DNA from: Acidimicrobiaceae bacterium
GTDB lineage: Bacteria; Actinomycetota; Acidimicrobiia; Acidimicrobiales; RAAP-2
DNA length: 42,822 nucleotides
Direction: 5' to 3'
Assembly: GCA_027306525.1 (NCBI GenBank)
Contig: DAHUZM010000153.1
Span: forward strand, 1-42,822
The notes under the pieces are model-generated. The model was not told the DNA's origin, did not search any database, and worked only from the letters and a program-made list of their open reading frames with translations. This document shows, in pieces, positions 1 to 8,443 of this stretch; position 1 is the first letter of the stretch; each line of letters begins with the position of its first letter. Position numbers and translations under genes: made by a program.

Positions 1-821
<821 letters not shown>

Positions 822-825
<4 letters not shown>

Positions 826-836
826 GCGCGGCTCAG
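822..836. terminator. Small hairpin at the lepA / pseudogene junction
   Basis: CTGAGC (822-827), loop GCG, GCTCAG (831-836): a perfect 6-bp stem that holds the stop codon of lepA and, on the other strand, the stop of the lipase pseudogene. No T-run follows, so it would be an atypical terminator of the kind often proposed in high-GC genomes. It may simply be a chance palindrome. Confidence 0.35.
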
Positions 837-1339
837 CAGGTCGTGGTCGTGATGCCTGCGAAGTCGTGCGGCACGTAGGGGTCGGGGTTCGGATCGTTGG
901 CGAAGCGGTCGGCCATCCAGTGGATGAAGTCGCAGCGGCCGGCGCGATCACCCCCGCGTGGCTGAGCCCCGGGTAGATCCAGCGTTCCACGTCCTGGCCC
1001 GTCTTGCAGGGCTGCTGGGTGAGGAGCTGGGTCGAGATCGGCGGGATCTGCTGGTCCGCTCCGCCCTGGTAGATGAGGAGCGGCGCCGCGACCGGCTTGT
1101 TGAAGACGGTCCTCGAGACGTACATCACCCGGTAGACGGCCGAGGCCTCGGTGCCGGCGGTGCCGATTCGCTGCGTCTTGATCACCGAGCCGGGTGCTTC
1201 GGGGATGTGCGTGGGGACCGAGTAGTAGCCCGGCAGGCAGGCCGCCGAGGCGGCGCTTGTCTGGGGCGGCGAGGACGCCGAGGGCGAGCGTTGCGCCGAG
1301 GATGGCCCGGCGGGCGAGGCGGATCTGGCGTCGTGGCAA
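833..1339 (-). pseudogene. Decayed secreted lipase-type alpha/beta hydrolase
   Basis: Three reading-frame pieces on the minus strand together look like a secretory lipase-type alpha/beta hydrolase. From about 1339 down, one frame encodes a signal-peptide-like start (PRRQIRLARRAILGATLALG). After a 1-nt shift near the G-run at 1263-1266 a second frame reads CLPGYYSVPTHIPEAPGS, then YRVMYVSRTVFNKPVAAP, then LLIYQGGADQQIPPISTQLL, then WIYPGLSHAGVIAP. After another shift near 925-945 the first frame resumes with CDFIHWMADRFAND and the ending DPYVPHDFAGITTTTC. GGADQQ and SHAG correspond to the catalytic Asp and His regions of the family. No GxSxG nucleophile motif is present, and the N-terminal mature segment joins the Asp region directly, so a large internal part (about 200 residues, inferred) is missing. 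The whole remnant is about 170 codons against about 400 in intact relatives. The single-base shifts could be sequencing errors; the internal deletion could not. Confidence 0.72.
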
Positions 1340-1427
1340 CGTGGATGACCCCAAGGAGACCGAAGGCCACCATTGAGGGATCCCGGGGGGCGGGCGAGGC
1401 GCCGTAATGATCCGCCCTCGAAAAGAA

Positions 1428-1454
1428 CTGGCAGTCGGTAGACTCAAGTGCCAG
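1428..1454. promoter_or_regulatory. CIRCE operator (HrcA binding site)
   Basis: CTGGCAGTC (1428-1436), 9-nt spacer, AAGTGCCAG (1446-1454). Arm length and spacer match CIRCE exactly, and the arms differ by one base each from the actinobacterial form CTGGCACTC-N9-GAGTGCCAG. The element ends 6 bases before the ATG at 1461, so repression by HrcA would block initiation of its own gene and of dnaJ. A TAGACT hexamer inside the spacer (1439-1444) could be the -10 of the controlled promoter; no convincing -35 was seen. Confidence 0.85.
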
Positions 1455-1460
1455 GTGCAT

Positions 1461-2528
1461 ATGGCCCCCAATTCGCCTCCCCAACAGGCACACGAGCGCC
1501 CGACCGAAGGGCTCGACGGGCGCCGAGCCGCGATCTTGGAGGCGGTGGTGTCCGAGTACATCGGCACCGCCACCCCCGTCGGCTCGGCGCACGTGGCGCG
1601 CGCCCCAGGGGTGAACGTCTCCTCGGCGACGGTCCGCTCCGACATGGCCGCCCTCGAGCGCGACGGCTACCTCGTGCAGCCCCACACGAGCGCCGGGCGG
1701 ATCCCGACCGACAAGGGCTATCGGTTCTTCGTCGACCACCTCGCCCCTCCGGGGCCCCTCGGTGCCGTCGAGCGCCAGCGCGTGAGGCGTTTCTTCGACC
1801 GGGTCCACGGCGAGATGGAGGACATGCTGGAGCGGGCCTCCACGCTGCTCTCCGAGCTCACGCCGTATGCAGCGGTGGTGGTCAGCCCGTCGCACGGCTC
1901 GGCCACGGTGCGCTCGGTGCAGCTCGTCTCCTTGGCCCAGCGCCTCGTCCTGCTCGTGGTGGTCCTCTCGGACGGCTCGGTCGAGAAGCGCTCCCTCGAG
2001 TTCCCCGACGAGGTCGGCGAGGACGAGCTCGCCGGCGAGGTGGCGATCCTCCAGCGGGCGACGATCGGGAGCGACCTCGCGACCGCGGCCTCGCACGTCG
2101 CCTCCTCGGGTGTCGGGCCCCGCGTGGCCGAGTGCGTCGCCCGCACGATGCGTGAGATGGCCGCCGCCGGGGAGAGCGATCAGGTCTACATGGGCGGCCC
2201 GTCGCGCCTCGCCGAGTCCTTCGACGCCGTCGAGACGGTGCGCTCGGTGCTGAGCATCCTCGAGCAGCAGCTCGTGGTGGTCACCTTGCTGCGCGACGTG
2301 CTCGACCGCGGCCTGTCGGTGGCGATCGGAACCGAGCACGGCTTCGAGCCGCTCGCCTCGTGTGCGGTCGTCGTCGCCCCGGTGGCGGTCGGCGACAACG
2401 AGACCGGCGCCGTCGGCCTCCTCGGCCCGACACGGATGAACTACCCCCAGGCCCTGTCGGCCGCCCATCTCGTGAGCGTCGAGCTCACCGACCGGATGAA
2501 CCGCAGGAGTGGCCGTGGCGACGATTGA
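1461..2528 (+). CDS. hrcA: Heat-inducible transcription repressor HrcA
   Basis: Dimeric repressor of class I heat-shock genes that binds CIRCE and senses free GroEL. The 355-residue product has the N-terminal winged helix (RRAAILEAVVSEYIGTATPV, then SSATVRSDMAALERDGYL and QPHTSAGRIPTDKGYRFFVD), a GAF-like middle, and the C-terminal GxEHGFEPL-like segment (IGTEHGFEPL) and ARMNYPQA-type motif (LGPTRMNYPQALS). An upstream in-frame ATG at 1407 exists, but choosing it would put the CIRCE element inside the coding sequence, so 1461 is preferred. The gene overlaps dnaJ by 14 bases, forming the usual actinobacterial hrcA-dnaJ pair, and should be autoregulated. Confidence 0.96.
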   Translation: MAPNSPPQQAHERPTEGLDGRRAAILEAVVSEYIGTATPVGSAHVARAPGVNVSSATVRSDMAALERDGYLVQPHTSAGRIPTDKGYRFFVDHLAPPGPLGAVERQRVRRFFDRVHGEMEDMLERASTLLSELTPYAAVVVSPSHGSATVRSVQLVSLAQRLVLLVVVLSDGSVEKRSLEFPDEVGEDELAGEVAILQRATIGSDLATAASHVASSGVGPRVAECVARTMREMAAAGESDQVYMGGPSRLAESFDAVETVRSVLSILEQQLVVVTLLRDVLDRGLSVAIGTEHGFEPLASCAVVVAPVAVGDNETGAVGLLGPTRMNYPQALSAAHLVSVELTDRMNRRSGRGDD

Positions 2529-3651
2529 CGGCCTCGATCTCTACGCGCTGCTCGAGGTGCGACCCGACGCGACCGACGAGGAGATCAAGCGCGCCTATCG
2601 CAAGAAGGCCCGGGAGCTGCACCCCGACGCGAACGGGGGCGACCCCGCGGCCGAGGCCCGCTTCAAGGAGGTCAGCCTGGCGTACGAGGTGCTGCGCGAC
2701 CCCGAGCGCCGGGCCCGCTACGACCGCTTCGGTCCGTCGGGCGTCTTCGGGCAGGGCGCAGGGGCAGGCGGCATGCCCTTTGACTTCGAGGCCGGCCTGA
2801 GCGACATCTTCGAGGCGTTCTTCGGCTCGATGGGCGCCCGCGGCGCGAGCCGTCGTGGGCCGATGCCCGGTGCCGACGCCGAGATCGGGCTCCGGCTCGG
2901 CTTCTTGGAGGCCGTCTTCGGTGCCGAGAAGGAGATCTCGGTGCGCCTTCCGGTGACCTGCGACACCTGTGGGGGATCCGGCGCGGCGCCCGGGACCCAG
3001 GCGGTCACCTGCCCCGACTGCCAAGGGGCGGGCGAGACCCGCCGCATCCGCCAGTCGCTGCTCGGTCAGGTCGTCACCTCGGTGGCGTGCGGCCGCTGCC
3101 AGGGGACAGGCGAGCTCACCCCGACGCCGTGCTCGTCGTGCGGCGGCGAAGGGCGGCGCATGGAGCAGCGCAGCTTCACGGTCGAGGTCCCAGCCGGCGT
3201 TGAGGATGGCTCGACGCTGCGCCTCGCCGAGCGGGGCCCGGCTGGCCCGCGCGGTGGGCCCAACGGGTCGCTCTTCGTGCAGCTCGAGGTGGAGCCCGAC
3301 GAGCGGTTCCAGCGGATGGGCGACGACGTGCACACCTCGGTCCACGTCGGGATGGCCCAGGCCGCGCTCGGGACCAAGGTGTCGGTGACGACGCTCGAGG
3401 AGTCCCAGCAGGTGAGCGTCGAGCCGGGCACCCAGAGCGGGCACGTGATCAGGCTGAAGGGTGGGGGCGTCCCGCACCTCCGCGGCCGCGGCCGGGGTGA
3501 CCTCTACGTGCACCTCGTGGTCGACACCCCGACAGCGCTCACCCCCAAGCAAGAGGAGCTGCTCGCGCAGCTGGCCGCCGAGCGCGGTGAGGAGATCCAC
3601 GCCGAGGTCGGCGAGGGCGTGTTCCATCGCATCCGCTCGGTCTTCGGCTGA
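2515..3651 (+). CDS. dnaJ: Molecular chaperone DnaJ
   Basis: Hsp40 co-chaperone that delivers substrates to DnaK and stimulates its ATPase. J domain at residues 7-70 with HPD at 36-38; a Gly/Phe-rich linker; a zinc-binding cysteine-rich region with four CxxCxGxG-type repeats (CDTCGGSG, CPDCQGAG, CGRCQGTG, CSSCGGEG); then two beta-sandwich substrate-binding domains. Length (378 aa) is normal. GTG codons at 2509 and 2515 are both in frame; the AGGAG at 2505-2509 is 5 bases before 2515 and overlaps 2509, so 2515 was chosen. Because it sits behind hrcA, this is the DnaJ2-type copy, co-regulated through CIRCE rather than with dnaK-grpE. Confidence 0.97.
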   Translation: MATIDGLDLYALLEVRPDATDEEIKRAYRKKARELHPDANGGDPAAEARFKEVSLAYEVLRDPERRARYDRFGPSGVFGQGAGAGGMPFDFEAGLSDIFEAFFGSMGARGASRRGPMPGADAEIGLRLGFLEAVFGAEKEISVRLPVTCDTCGGSGAAPGTQAVTCPDCQGAGETRRIRQSLLGQVVTSVACGRCQGTGELTPTPCSSCGGEGRRMEQRSFTVEVPAGVEDGSTLRLAERGPAGPRGGPNGSLFVQLEVEPDERFQRMGDDVHTSVHVGMAQAALGTKVSVTTLEESQQVSVEPGTQSGHVIRLKGGGVPHLRGRGRGDLYVHLVVDTPTALTPKQEELLAQLAAERGEEIHAEVGEGVFHRIRSVFG

Positions 3652-3770
3652 GCCGTTGCGAGCCGGTCGCCACCCGGCCACCGTCGGGCATCGAGCCGTG
3701 CCGTCCCGGGAGGCGGCCGCACCGACCCTGCGCGCTGGCGCTCCCGAGCACCGGGCATCGATCCCCGCCG

Positions 3771-4289
3771 ATGGCACCCCGACAGCCGGCTGAGCCCCCG
3801 CGGGGGTTGGTGGTGCGCGTCGCCGAGTCGCGCGACCTCGCCTCGTTGCTCGGGCTCTACGGGCAGCTGGCCGAGGACCGCCCCGATGCGCTGCCCGCGT
3901 CGGCGAGCGACGCGGCGCCGATCTTCGAGGCCATCGTGTCGGCGTCCGACCGCGCCCTCCTCGTCGCCACGCTCGACGGCGCGGTCGTCGGCACGGCCGA
4001 CATGGTCGTCGTCTCGAACCTGACGCACGGCGCCAGGCCCTGGGCGGCGGTCGAGAACGTGGTCGTCGACGAGGCGCACCGTGGGGCGGGCGTCGGACGA
4101 TCGCTCATGGTCGAGGTCCTCCGCCGGTGCGAGGCGTCCGGTTGCTTCAAGGTGCAGCTGCTCTCCCGACGGCACCGTCACGACGCGCACCGCTTCTATC
4201 GCGGCCTCGGCTTCGAGCCCTCGGCCGAGGGCTTCCGGCTGTACCTCGAAGCGGCGCCCGGCGCTCCCGGGCCGGGCTCGGCGCGGTGA
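3771..4289 (+). CDS. GNAT family N-acetyltransferase
   Basis: Predicted acetyl-CoA-dependent N-acyltransferase of 172 residues; substrate unknown. The GNAT core is clear: beta-4 ENVVVDEAHRGAGVGRSLM carries the acetyl-CoA pyrophosphate-binding RGAGVG (R/Q-x-x-G-x-G/A), followed by the helix and the C-terminal HRFYRGLGFEPSAEGFRLYL typical of the family. The first 10 or so residues are low-complexity, so a GTG at 3811 is an alternative start. It lies 119 bases after dnaJ and shares a GTGA overlap with rsmE, so it is translationally coupled to rsmE. No specific function can be given. Confidence 0.88.
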   Translation: MAPRQPAEPPRGLVVRVAESRDLASLLGLYGQLAEDRPDALPASASDAAPIFEAIVSASDRALLVATLDGAVVGTADMVVVSNLTHGARPWAAVENVVVDEAHRGAGVGRSLMVEVLRRCEASGCFKVQLLSRRHRHDAHRFYRGLGFEPSAEGFRLYLEAAPGAPGPGSAR

Positions 4290-4999
4290 GCCACGAGCGG
4301 CGCAGCGTCGCCCAGGTGTTCGTCGAGGACCCCTGCGCCCCCGAGCTCTCCGAGCACGACGCCCACCACCTGCTCCGGGTCCTTCGCCTCGCGCTGGGCG
4401 AGCTCGTGGTCGCGGCCGACGGCCGTGGCACCACCGTGCTCTGCGCCTTGGGGCCCGAGGGCCGGCTCCTCGAGCCCGTGGAGCCCGCTGCGCACGTCGC
4501 GCCCGCGGTGCCGCCGATCACCGTCGCGTTCGCCCCGGTGAAGGGCGATCGACCCGAGTGGGTCGTCCAGAAGTTGACCGAGCTCGGGGTCGACCGGATC
4601 GCCCTGCTCGTCGCCGAGCGCTCCGTCGTGCGCTGGTCGCCCGACCGCCTCGACCACGTGATGGAGCGTCTGAAGAAGGTGGCCCGGGAGGCCGCTGCGC
4701 AGAGCCGCCGGGCCTGGTTGCCCGACCTCGCGGTGCCCGTGACGCTCGCCGCCGCAGCGCAGGGGATCGACGGCCTGGCCATGGCCGAGCGCGGCGGGAA
4801 GGCACCGTCGCTCGAGCACCCGGCGATCGCGGTGGGACCCGAGGGCGGCTGGGAGGACGCCGAGCGCTCGCTCGGGCTGCCCCGAGTCGAGCTCGGCGAC
4901 ACGGTGCTGCGGTCCGAGACGGCGGCGCTGGCCGCCGCCACGCTGCTGAGCGGACTGCGCTCGGGGCTCGTCGGTCCCGCTCCAAAGGGGCATGGGTGA
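4286..4999 (+). CDS. rsmE: 16S rRNA (uracil-1498-N3)-methyltransferase
   Basis: SPOUT-family methyltransferase that methylates U1498 of 16S rRNA using S-adenosylmethionine. The 237-residue product has the N-terminal PUA-like part (SEHDAHHLLRVLRLALGE), the KGDRPEWVVQKLTELGVDRI signature, ARE/ QSRR motif (REAAAQSRRAWLP), and the C-terminal trefoil-knot motifs GPEGGW and LGDTVLRSETA. The frame stays open further upstream, but the GTG at 4286 overlaps the stop of the acetyltransferase (GTGA) and gives a normal length. The classic dnaJ-rsmE adjacency is interrupted here only by the acetyltransferase. Confidence 0.95.
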   Translation: MSHERRSVAQVFVEDPCAPELSEHDAHHLLRVLRLALGELVVAADGRGTTVLCALGPEGRLLEPVEPAAHVAPAVPPITVAFAPVKGDRPEWVVQKLTELGVDRIALLVAERSVVRWSPDRLDHVMERLKKVAREAAAQSRRAWLPDLAVPVTLAAAAQGIDGLAMAERGGKAPSLEHPAIAVGPEGGWEDAERSLGLPRVELGDTVLRSETAALAAATLLSGLRSGLVGPAPKGHG

Positions 5000-5026
5000 C
5001 GGCCGACCGGGCGCTTCTCGTAGGCT
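4996..5026 (+). promoter_or_regulatory. Possible internal promoter before the HTH gene
   Basis: GTGACG (4996-5001) and TAGGCT (5021-5026) separated by 19 bases resemble a weak sigma-70-type promoter at the end of rsmE. A GGAAGA (5038-5043) lies 9 bases before the ATG at 5053. The spacing is longer than ideal, so the call is tentative. Confidence 0.25.
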
Positions 5027-5052
5027 TGGGGCCGAATGGAAGACCGAACCTG

Positions 5053-5286
5053 ATGGCCGAAGGCATCCGGTGGCTGAGCACCAAGGAGGCCTCGTCTCGG
5101 CTCGGTGTCACGCTGCGCAGCCTGTATCGCTTCATCGACGAGGGTGCGATCAGCGCGTATCGCTTTGGGCGCGTGATCCGGTTGATGGAGCGCGACCTCG
5201 ATGCGTTCATCGAGTCCCGGCGGATCGAGCCCGGGACGCTCGAGCACCTCTACCCGGCGCGCAAGGGGGCTGCCAAGGATGGATGA
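5053..5286 (+). CDS. Small helix-turn-helix (excisionase/MerR-like) DNA-binding protein
   Basis: 77-residue protein made almost entirely of one winged-helix domain of the HTH_17/excisionase type: WLSTKEASSRLGVTLRSLYR is the helix-turn-helix, followed by FIDEGAISAYRFGRVIRLME as the wing and a short helix (RDLDAFIESRRIEPGTLEHL). Such proteins bind DNA as small transcription factors or recombination directionality factors; because no integrase is nearby and the gene sits inside a core operon, a transcription factor is more likely. The ATG at 5053 has a GGAAGA at good spacing; a GTG at 4996 that overlaps the rsmE stop would add 19 residues. The 3' end overlaps the HIT gene by 8 bases. Targets unknown. 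Confidence 0.85.
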   Translation: MAEGIRWLSTKEASSRLGVTLRSLYRFIDEGAISAYRFGRVIRLMERDLDAFIESRRIEPGTLEHLYPARKGAAKDG

Positions 5287-5629
5287 CTGCCTGTTCTGCG
5301 GGATCGTGGCGGGCCGGGTGCCCGCCGAGGTGGTCCACGAGACCGAGCACACCGTGGCGTTCCGGGACATCAATCCGGTGGCGCCGGTGCACGTCCTCGT
5401 CGTGCCCCGTCAGCACATCACCAACGCGTCGACCGTCGAGCTCGAGCATGCGGACGACCTCGTCGCCATGGTCGTGGCGGCGAGAGCGGTGGCGAGGGCC
5501 GAGGGCATCGGGGGGGAGGAGCGGGGTTATCGCCTCGTCTTCAACGTGGGCCGGGACTCGAACAACTCCGTCGCCCACCTGCACCTGCACGTGATCGGCG
5601 GCCGGATCATGGGCTGGCCCCCCGGGTGA
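5279..5629 (+). CDS. HIT-domain nucleotide hydrolase/transferase
   Basis: Histidine-triad protein of 116 residues, HINT type, likely a purine nucleoside phosphoramidase or related AMP-releasing hydrolase. The triad is intact: H100, H102 and H104 in AHLHLHVIGG. An N-terminal CxxC (C4, C7) is present, as in many HINT proteins, and the fold marker NPVAPVHVLVVPRQHI is clear. The ATG at 5279 overlaps the end of the HTH gene, and the stop overlaps the GTG of phoH (GTGA), so this is a co-translated member of the operon. The physiological substrate cannot be told from sequence. Confidence 0.94.
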   Translation: MDDCLFCGIVAGRVPAEVVHETEHTVAFRDINPVAPVHVLVVPRQHITNASTVELEHADDLVAMVVAARAVARAEGIGGEERGYRLVFNVGRDSNNSVAHLHLHVIGGRIMGWPPG

Positions 5630-6651
5630 GCGCGGCCGGCCGCGCCTCGCGCGGCGAGCTCGAGGACGCCCTGGACGAGCTCGAGGGCCCGGCGCACGCC
5701 GAGCTCCTCGTCAGCCACAACCACCTCATGCCCGGTCTCCTCGGTTCGCACGACGAGCTGCTGCGCGTCATCGAGGCCGGCTTCGCCGACACCCGCATCA
5801 GCGTGCAGGGCAATCGGATCGTGGCCGAGGGGCCCGAGGCCACCCGGGTCATCAGGCTGTTCGACGAGCTGGTCCAGGTGCTCCAGTCGGGCCAGGGACT
5901 CGACGCGGCCAAGGTGGCCCGCACCAGCGACATGGTGCGCGAGGATCTCTCGCCCTCCGAGGTGCTGAACGCCCAGATCCTTCGCTCCGCCAAGGGTCGC
6001 ACCATCCGGCCCCGATCGGCCGGGCAGAAGCGCTACACCGACGCGATCGCCGACAGCGTGGTCACGATCGGCATCGGCCCGGCCGGCACCGGAAAGTCCT
6101 ACCTGGCGGTCGCGCTCGCGGTCCAGGCGCTCCAGTCGCGCCAGGTCAAGCGAATCATCCTCACCCGCCCAGCGGTCGAGGCGGGGGAGCGCCTGGGCTT
6201 TCTCCCGGGCGACCTCATGGCGAAGGTCGACCCCTACCTGCGCCCCCTCTACGACGCGCTCTTCGATCTGCTCGACCCCGAGGGGGCCCAGCGCCTCCTC
6301 GACCGGGGCACGATCGAGGTCGCGCCGCTCGCGTTCATGCGGGGTCGCACCCTCAACTCCTCGTTCATCATCTTGGACGAGGCGCAGAACACGACGCCCG
6401 AGCAGATGAAGATGTTCCTCACCCGCATCGGCTTCGGCTCCAAGTGCGTGGTGACCGGTGACGTCACCCAGATCGACGTGATCGGGGGGCGCTCGGGGCT
6501 TGTCGGCCTGGAGGATGTCTTGGGTGGGGTGGAGAACGTCGCCTTCGTGCACCTGAGCCGGGGAGACGTCGTGCGGCACAAGATCGTGGCCGACATCATC
6601 GACGCGTACGAGCACGCCGAGCGGCGCGGGTCGCGCAGCGATGGCGGTTGA
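5626..6651 (+). CDS. phoH: PhoH-family ATPase (YbeZ)
   Basis: Cytoplasmic P-loop ATPase of the PhoH/YbeZ family, 341 residues. A KH-like N-terminal part (ISVQGNRIVAEG) precedes the ATPase with Walker A GPAGTGKS at 151-158, the LTRPAVEAGERLGFLPGD motif, and Walker B FIILDEAQN. The next gene is ybeY, and PhoH/YbeZ is thought to work with YbeY in rRNA processing; the overlap of 11 bases with ybeY supports coupled synthesis. The GTG at 5626 overlaps the HIT stop. Confidence 0.95.
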   Translation: MSAAGRASRGELEDALDELEGPAHAELLVSHNHLMPGLLGSHDELLRVIEAGFADTRISVQGNRIVAEGPEATRVIRLFDELVQVLQSGQGLDAAKVARTSDMVREDLSPSEVLNAQILRSAKGRTIRPRSAGQKRYTDAIADSVVTIGIGPAGTGKSYLAVALAVQALQSRQVKRIILTRPAVEAGERLGFLPGDLMAKVDPYLRPLYDALFDLLDPEGAQRLLDRGTIEVAPLAFMRGRTLNSSFIILDEAQNTTPEQMKMFLTRIGFGSKCVVTGDVTQIDVIGGRSGLVGLEDVLGGVENVAFVHLSRGDVVRHKIVADIIDAYEHAERRGSRSDGG

Positions 6652-7144
6652 CGTCTTCGCCGCCGACGAGCAGTCCGAGGCACCGGTCGAGCTCGAGCGC
6701 TGGAGCACGCTCGCGCGGGCGGTCCTCGAGGCCCGGGGCGTGCGTGGCGGGGCCGAGGTGTCGCTGCTCTTCGTCGACGAGGAGGCCATCGCAGCACTGA
6801 ACGAGCGCTTCTTGGGCCGCGAGGGGTCGACGGACGTCCTCGCCTTCCCGGTCGAGGACGATCCCGTGCCGACCGGGCGGTTCCCCGACATGGGGGGGAC
6901 GGGCCCCGGCGCGGACCCCGAGGACCAGCCGCCCCTGCTTCTCGGGGACGTCGTCGTGTGCCCCGCGGTCGCCGAGCGCAACGCGAGGGAGCGCTCGATC
7001 GCCTACGACGACGAGATCGCGTTGCTCGTGGTGCACGGGCTCCTCCACCTCCTCGGCATGGACCACGAGCTCGACGCCGAGGCCGAACGGATGGAAGCCC
7101 TCGAGCGCGAGCTGCTCGCGAAGTTCCACACGGGCACCCCGTGA
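6641..7144 (+). CDS. ybeY: Endoribonuclease YbeY (rRNA maturation factor)
   Basis: Zinc-dependent endoribonuclease required for 16S rRNA 3'-end maturation and ribosome quality control. The 167-residue product carries the metal-binding motif VHGLLHLLGMDH with H132, H136 and H142, preceded by the family signature LNERFLGREGSTDVLAFP and by LGDVVVCPAVAERNA. The region between residues 73 and 100 is an acidic, Gly/Pro-rich loop longer than in many homologues. It overlaps phoH upstream and shares one base with the corC-like gene downstream. Confidence 0.96.
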   Translation: MAVDVFAADEQSEAPVELERWSTLARAVLEARGVRGGAEVSLLFVDEEAIAALNERFLGREGSTDVLAFPVEDDPVPTGRFPDMGGTGPGADPEDQPPLLLGDVVVCPAVAERNARERSIAYDDEIALLVVHGLLHLLGMDHELDAEAERMEALERELLAKFHTGTP

Positions 7145-8442
7145 TGCTTGGCGCTTCGGGCTGGCACTCCTCGGACGCCGCCCTCTTGGTCGTGATCGTC
7201 GTCCTGCTCGTGGGATCTGGCGTCCTCGCCCTCGCCGAAACCAGCCTCGTGCGCACCAGCCGGGTGAAGGCCAAGGCCCTCTCGGATCAGCATCGTCGCG
7301 GGGCGCGGCCCCTCGTGCGCCTGGTCGAGCGGCCCGAGCGGTTCTTGAACCCGGTCCTGCTCCTCGTGCTCATCTGCCAGCTGGTCTCGGCCACCTTGGT
7401 GGGCGTGCTGGCCGAGCAGTGGTTCGGGCCGATCGGGGTGGTGATCGGCACCGTCTTCGAGGTCGTGGTGATCTTCGTCCTCTTCGAGGCGGTCCCGAAG
7501 AACTGGGCGGTGCACAATCCCGAGCGGGCCGCCCTCTTCAGCGCCCCGCTGGTCGCGGCCCTGGTGCGCTTCCCGCCGGTGCGGGCGGCCTCGAGGGTGC
7601 TGATCGGGCTCGCCGACGCGATCATCGGGCGCCGCAAGGAGGGGTCTGCGCCGGGAGTGACCGAGTCCGAGCTCCTGGCCATGGCCGACGTGGCGCACGC
7701 CGAGGAGGTCATCGAGACATCCGAGCGAGCCTTCATCCACTCGATCATCGACTTCGGGGACACCGTCGTGCGCGAGGTCATGGTGCCCCGACCCGACATG
7801 ATCACCCTCGAGGACGGCGCGAGCGTCACCGATGCGCTCCGCCAGGCGTTGGCGGCCGGCTACAGCCGGCTGCCCGTGTACCACGAGAACGTGGACGACG
7901 TGATCGGGGTGGCCTTCGCGAAGGACCTCATGCAACGCGCGCAGGAGGGCCACGGGCCCGAGCCGGTGCGCGACCACGTGCGCGAGGCGCACTTCGTGCC
8001 CGAGACCAAGCGGGTCGCCTCGATGCTCCGCGAGATGCAAGACGCGAAGTACCACCTCGCGATCGTGGTCGACGAGTACGGCGGCACCGTCGGGCTCGTC
8101 ACCATGGAGGACCTGATCGAGGAGCTCGTGGGGGAGATCGTCGACGAGTTCGACGTGGAGGAGCCGGTCGTCGAGCGCCTCGAGGGCGGCGGCATCGTCG
8201 TCGCCGGCCGGATGCCCGTCGACGATGCGGCCGAGCTGCTCGGCACCGACCTGCCCGAGGGCGGCTGGGACAGCGTGGGGGGCCTCTTCTTGGACATGGC
8301 CGGGCGCGTGCCCGAGGAGGGGGAGTCGGTGACGGTCGACGGCCTGCGCCTCGTGGCCGAGCGGGTCCAGGGCCGCCGCATCGCCCGGGTCCGCATCGAG
8401 CCGGTGCCGGCTCGGGGGGGCGGACACGAGGACGGCGCCTGA
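7144..8442 (+). CDS. CNNM/CorC-type membrane protein with CBS pair (hemolysin family)
   Basis: 432-residue inner-membrane protein: N-terminal CNNM/DUF21 domain with about three to four hydrophobic segments (LLVVIVVLLVGSGVLALAET near the start, LLLVLICQLVSATLVGVLAE, VVIGTVFEVVVIFVLFEAVP), a cytoplasmic CBS-domain pair (MVPRPDMITLEDGASV to EDLIEELVGEIVDE), and a C-terminal CorC_HlyC transporter-associated domain (GGWDSVGGLFLDMAGRVPEE). The family is linked to Mg2+/Co2+ efflux or resistance; the name hemolysin is historical. Its position between ybeY and era is conserved in actinobacteria. Confidence 0.93.
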   Translation: MLGASGWHSSDAALLVVIVVLLVGSGVLALAETSLVRTSRVKAKALSDQHRRGARPLVRLVERPERFLNPVLLLVLICQLVSATLVGVLAEQWFGPIGVVIGTVFEVVVIFVLFEAVPKNWAVHNPERAALFSAPLVAALVRFPPVRAASRVLIGLADAIIGRRKEGSAPGVTESELLAMADVAHAEEVIETSERAFIHSIIDFGDTVVREVMVPRPDMITLEDGASVTDALRQALAAGYSRLPVYHENVDDVIGVAFAKDLMQRAQEGHGPEPVRDHVREAHFVPETKRVASMLREMQDAKYHLAIVVDEYGGTVGLVTMEDLIEELVGEIVDEFDVEEPVVERLEGGGIVVAGRMPVDDAAELLGTDLPEGGWDSVGGLFLDMAGRVPEEGESVTVDGLRLVAERVQGRRIARVRIEPVPARGGGHEDGA

Positions 8443-8443
8443 G

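Noticed and set aside
1182-2468. Minus-strand open frame of 428 codons opposite hrcA
   Set aside because: Shadow of hrcA over most of its length; only its final part crosses the lipase remnant, in a frame other than the two that carry the lipase-like sequence.
4081-5052. Upstream extension of the small HTH gene's frame
   Set aside because: The 401-codon open frame is a shadow of the acetyltransferase and rsmE; only the last 77 codons show protein-family sequence.
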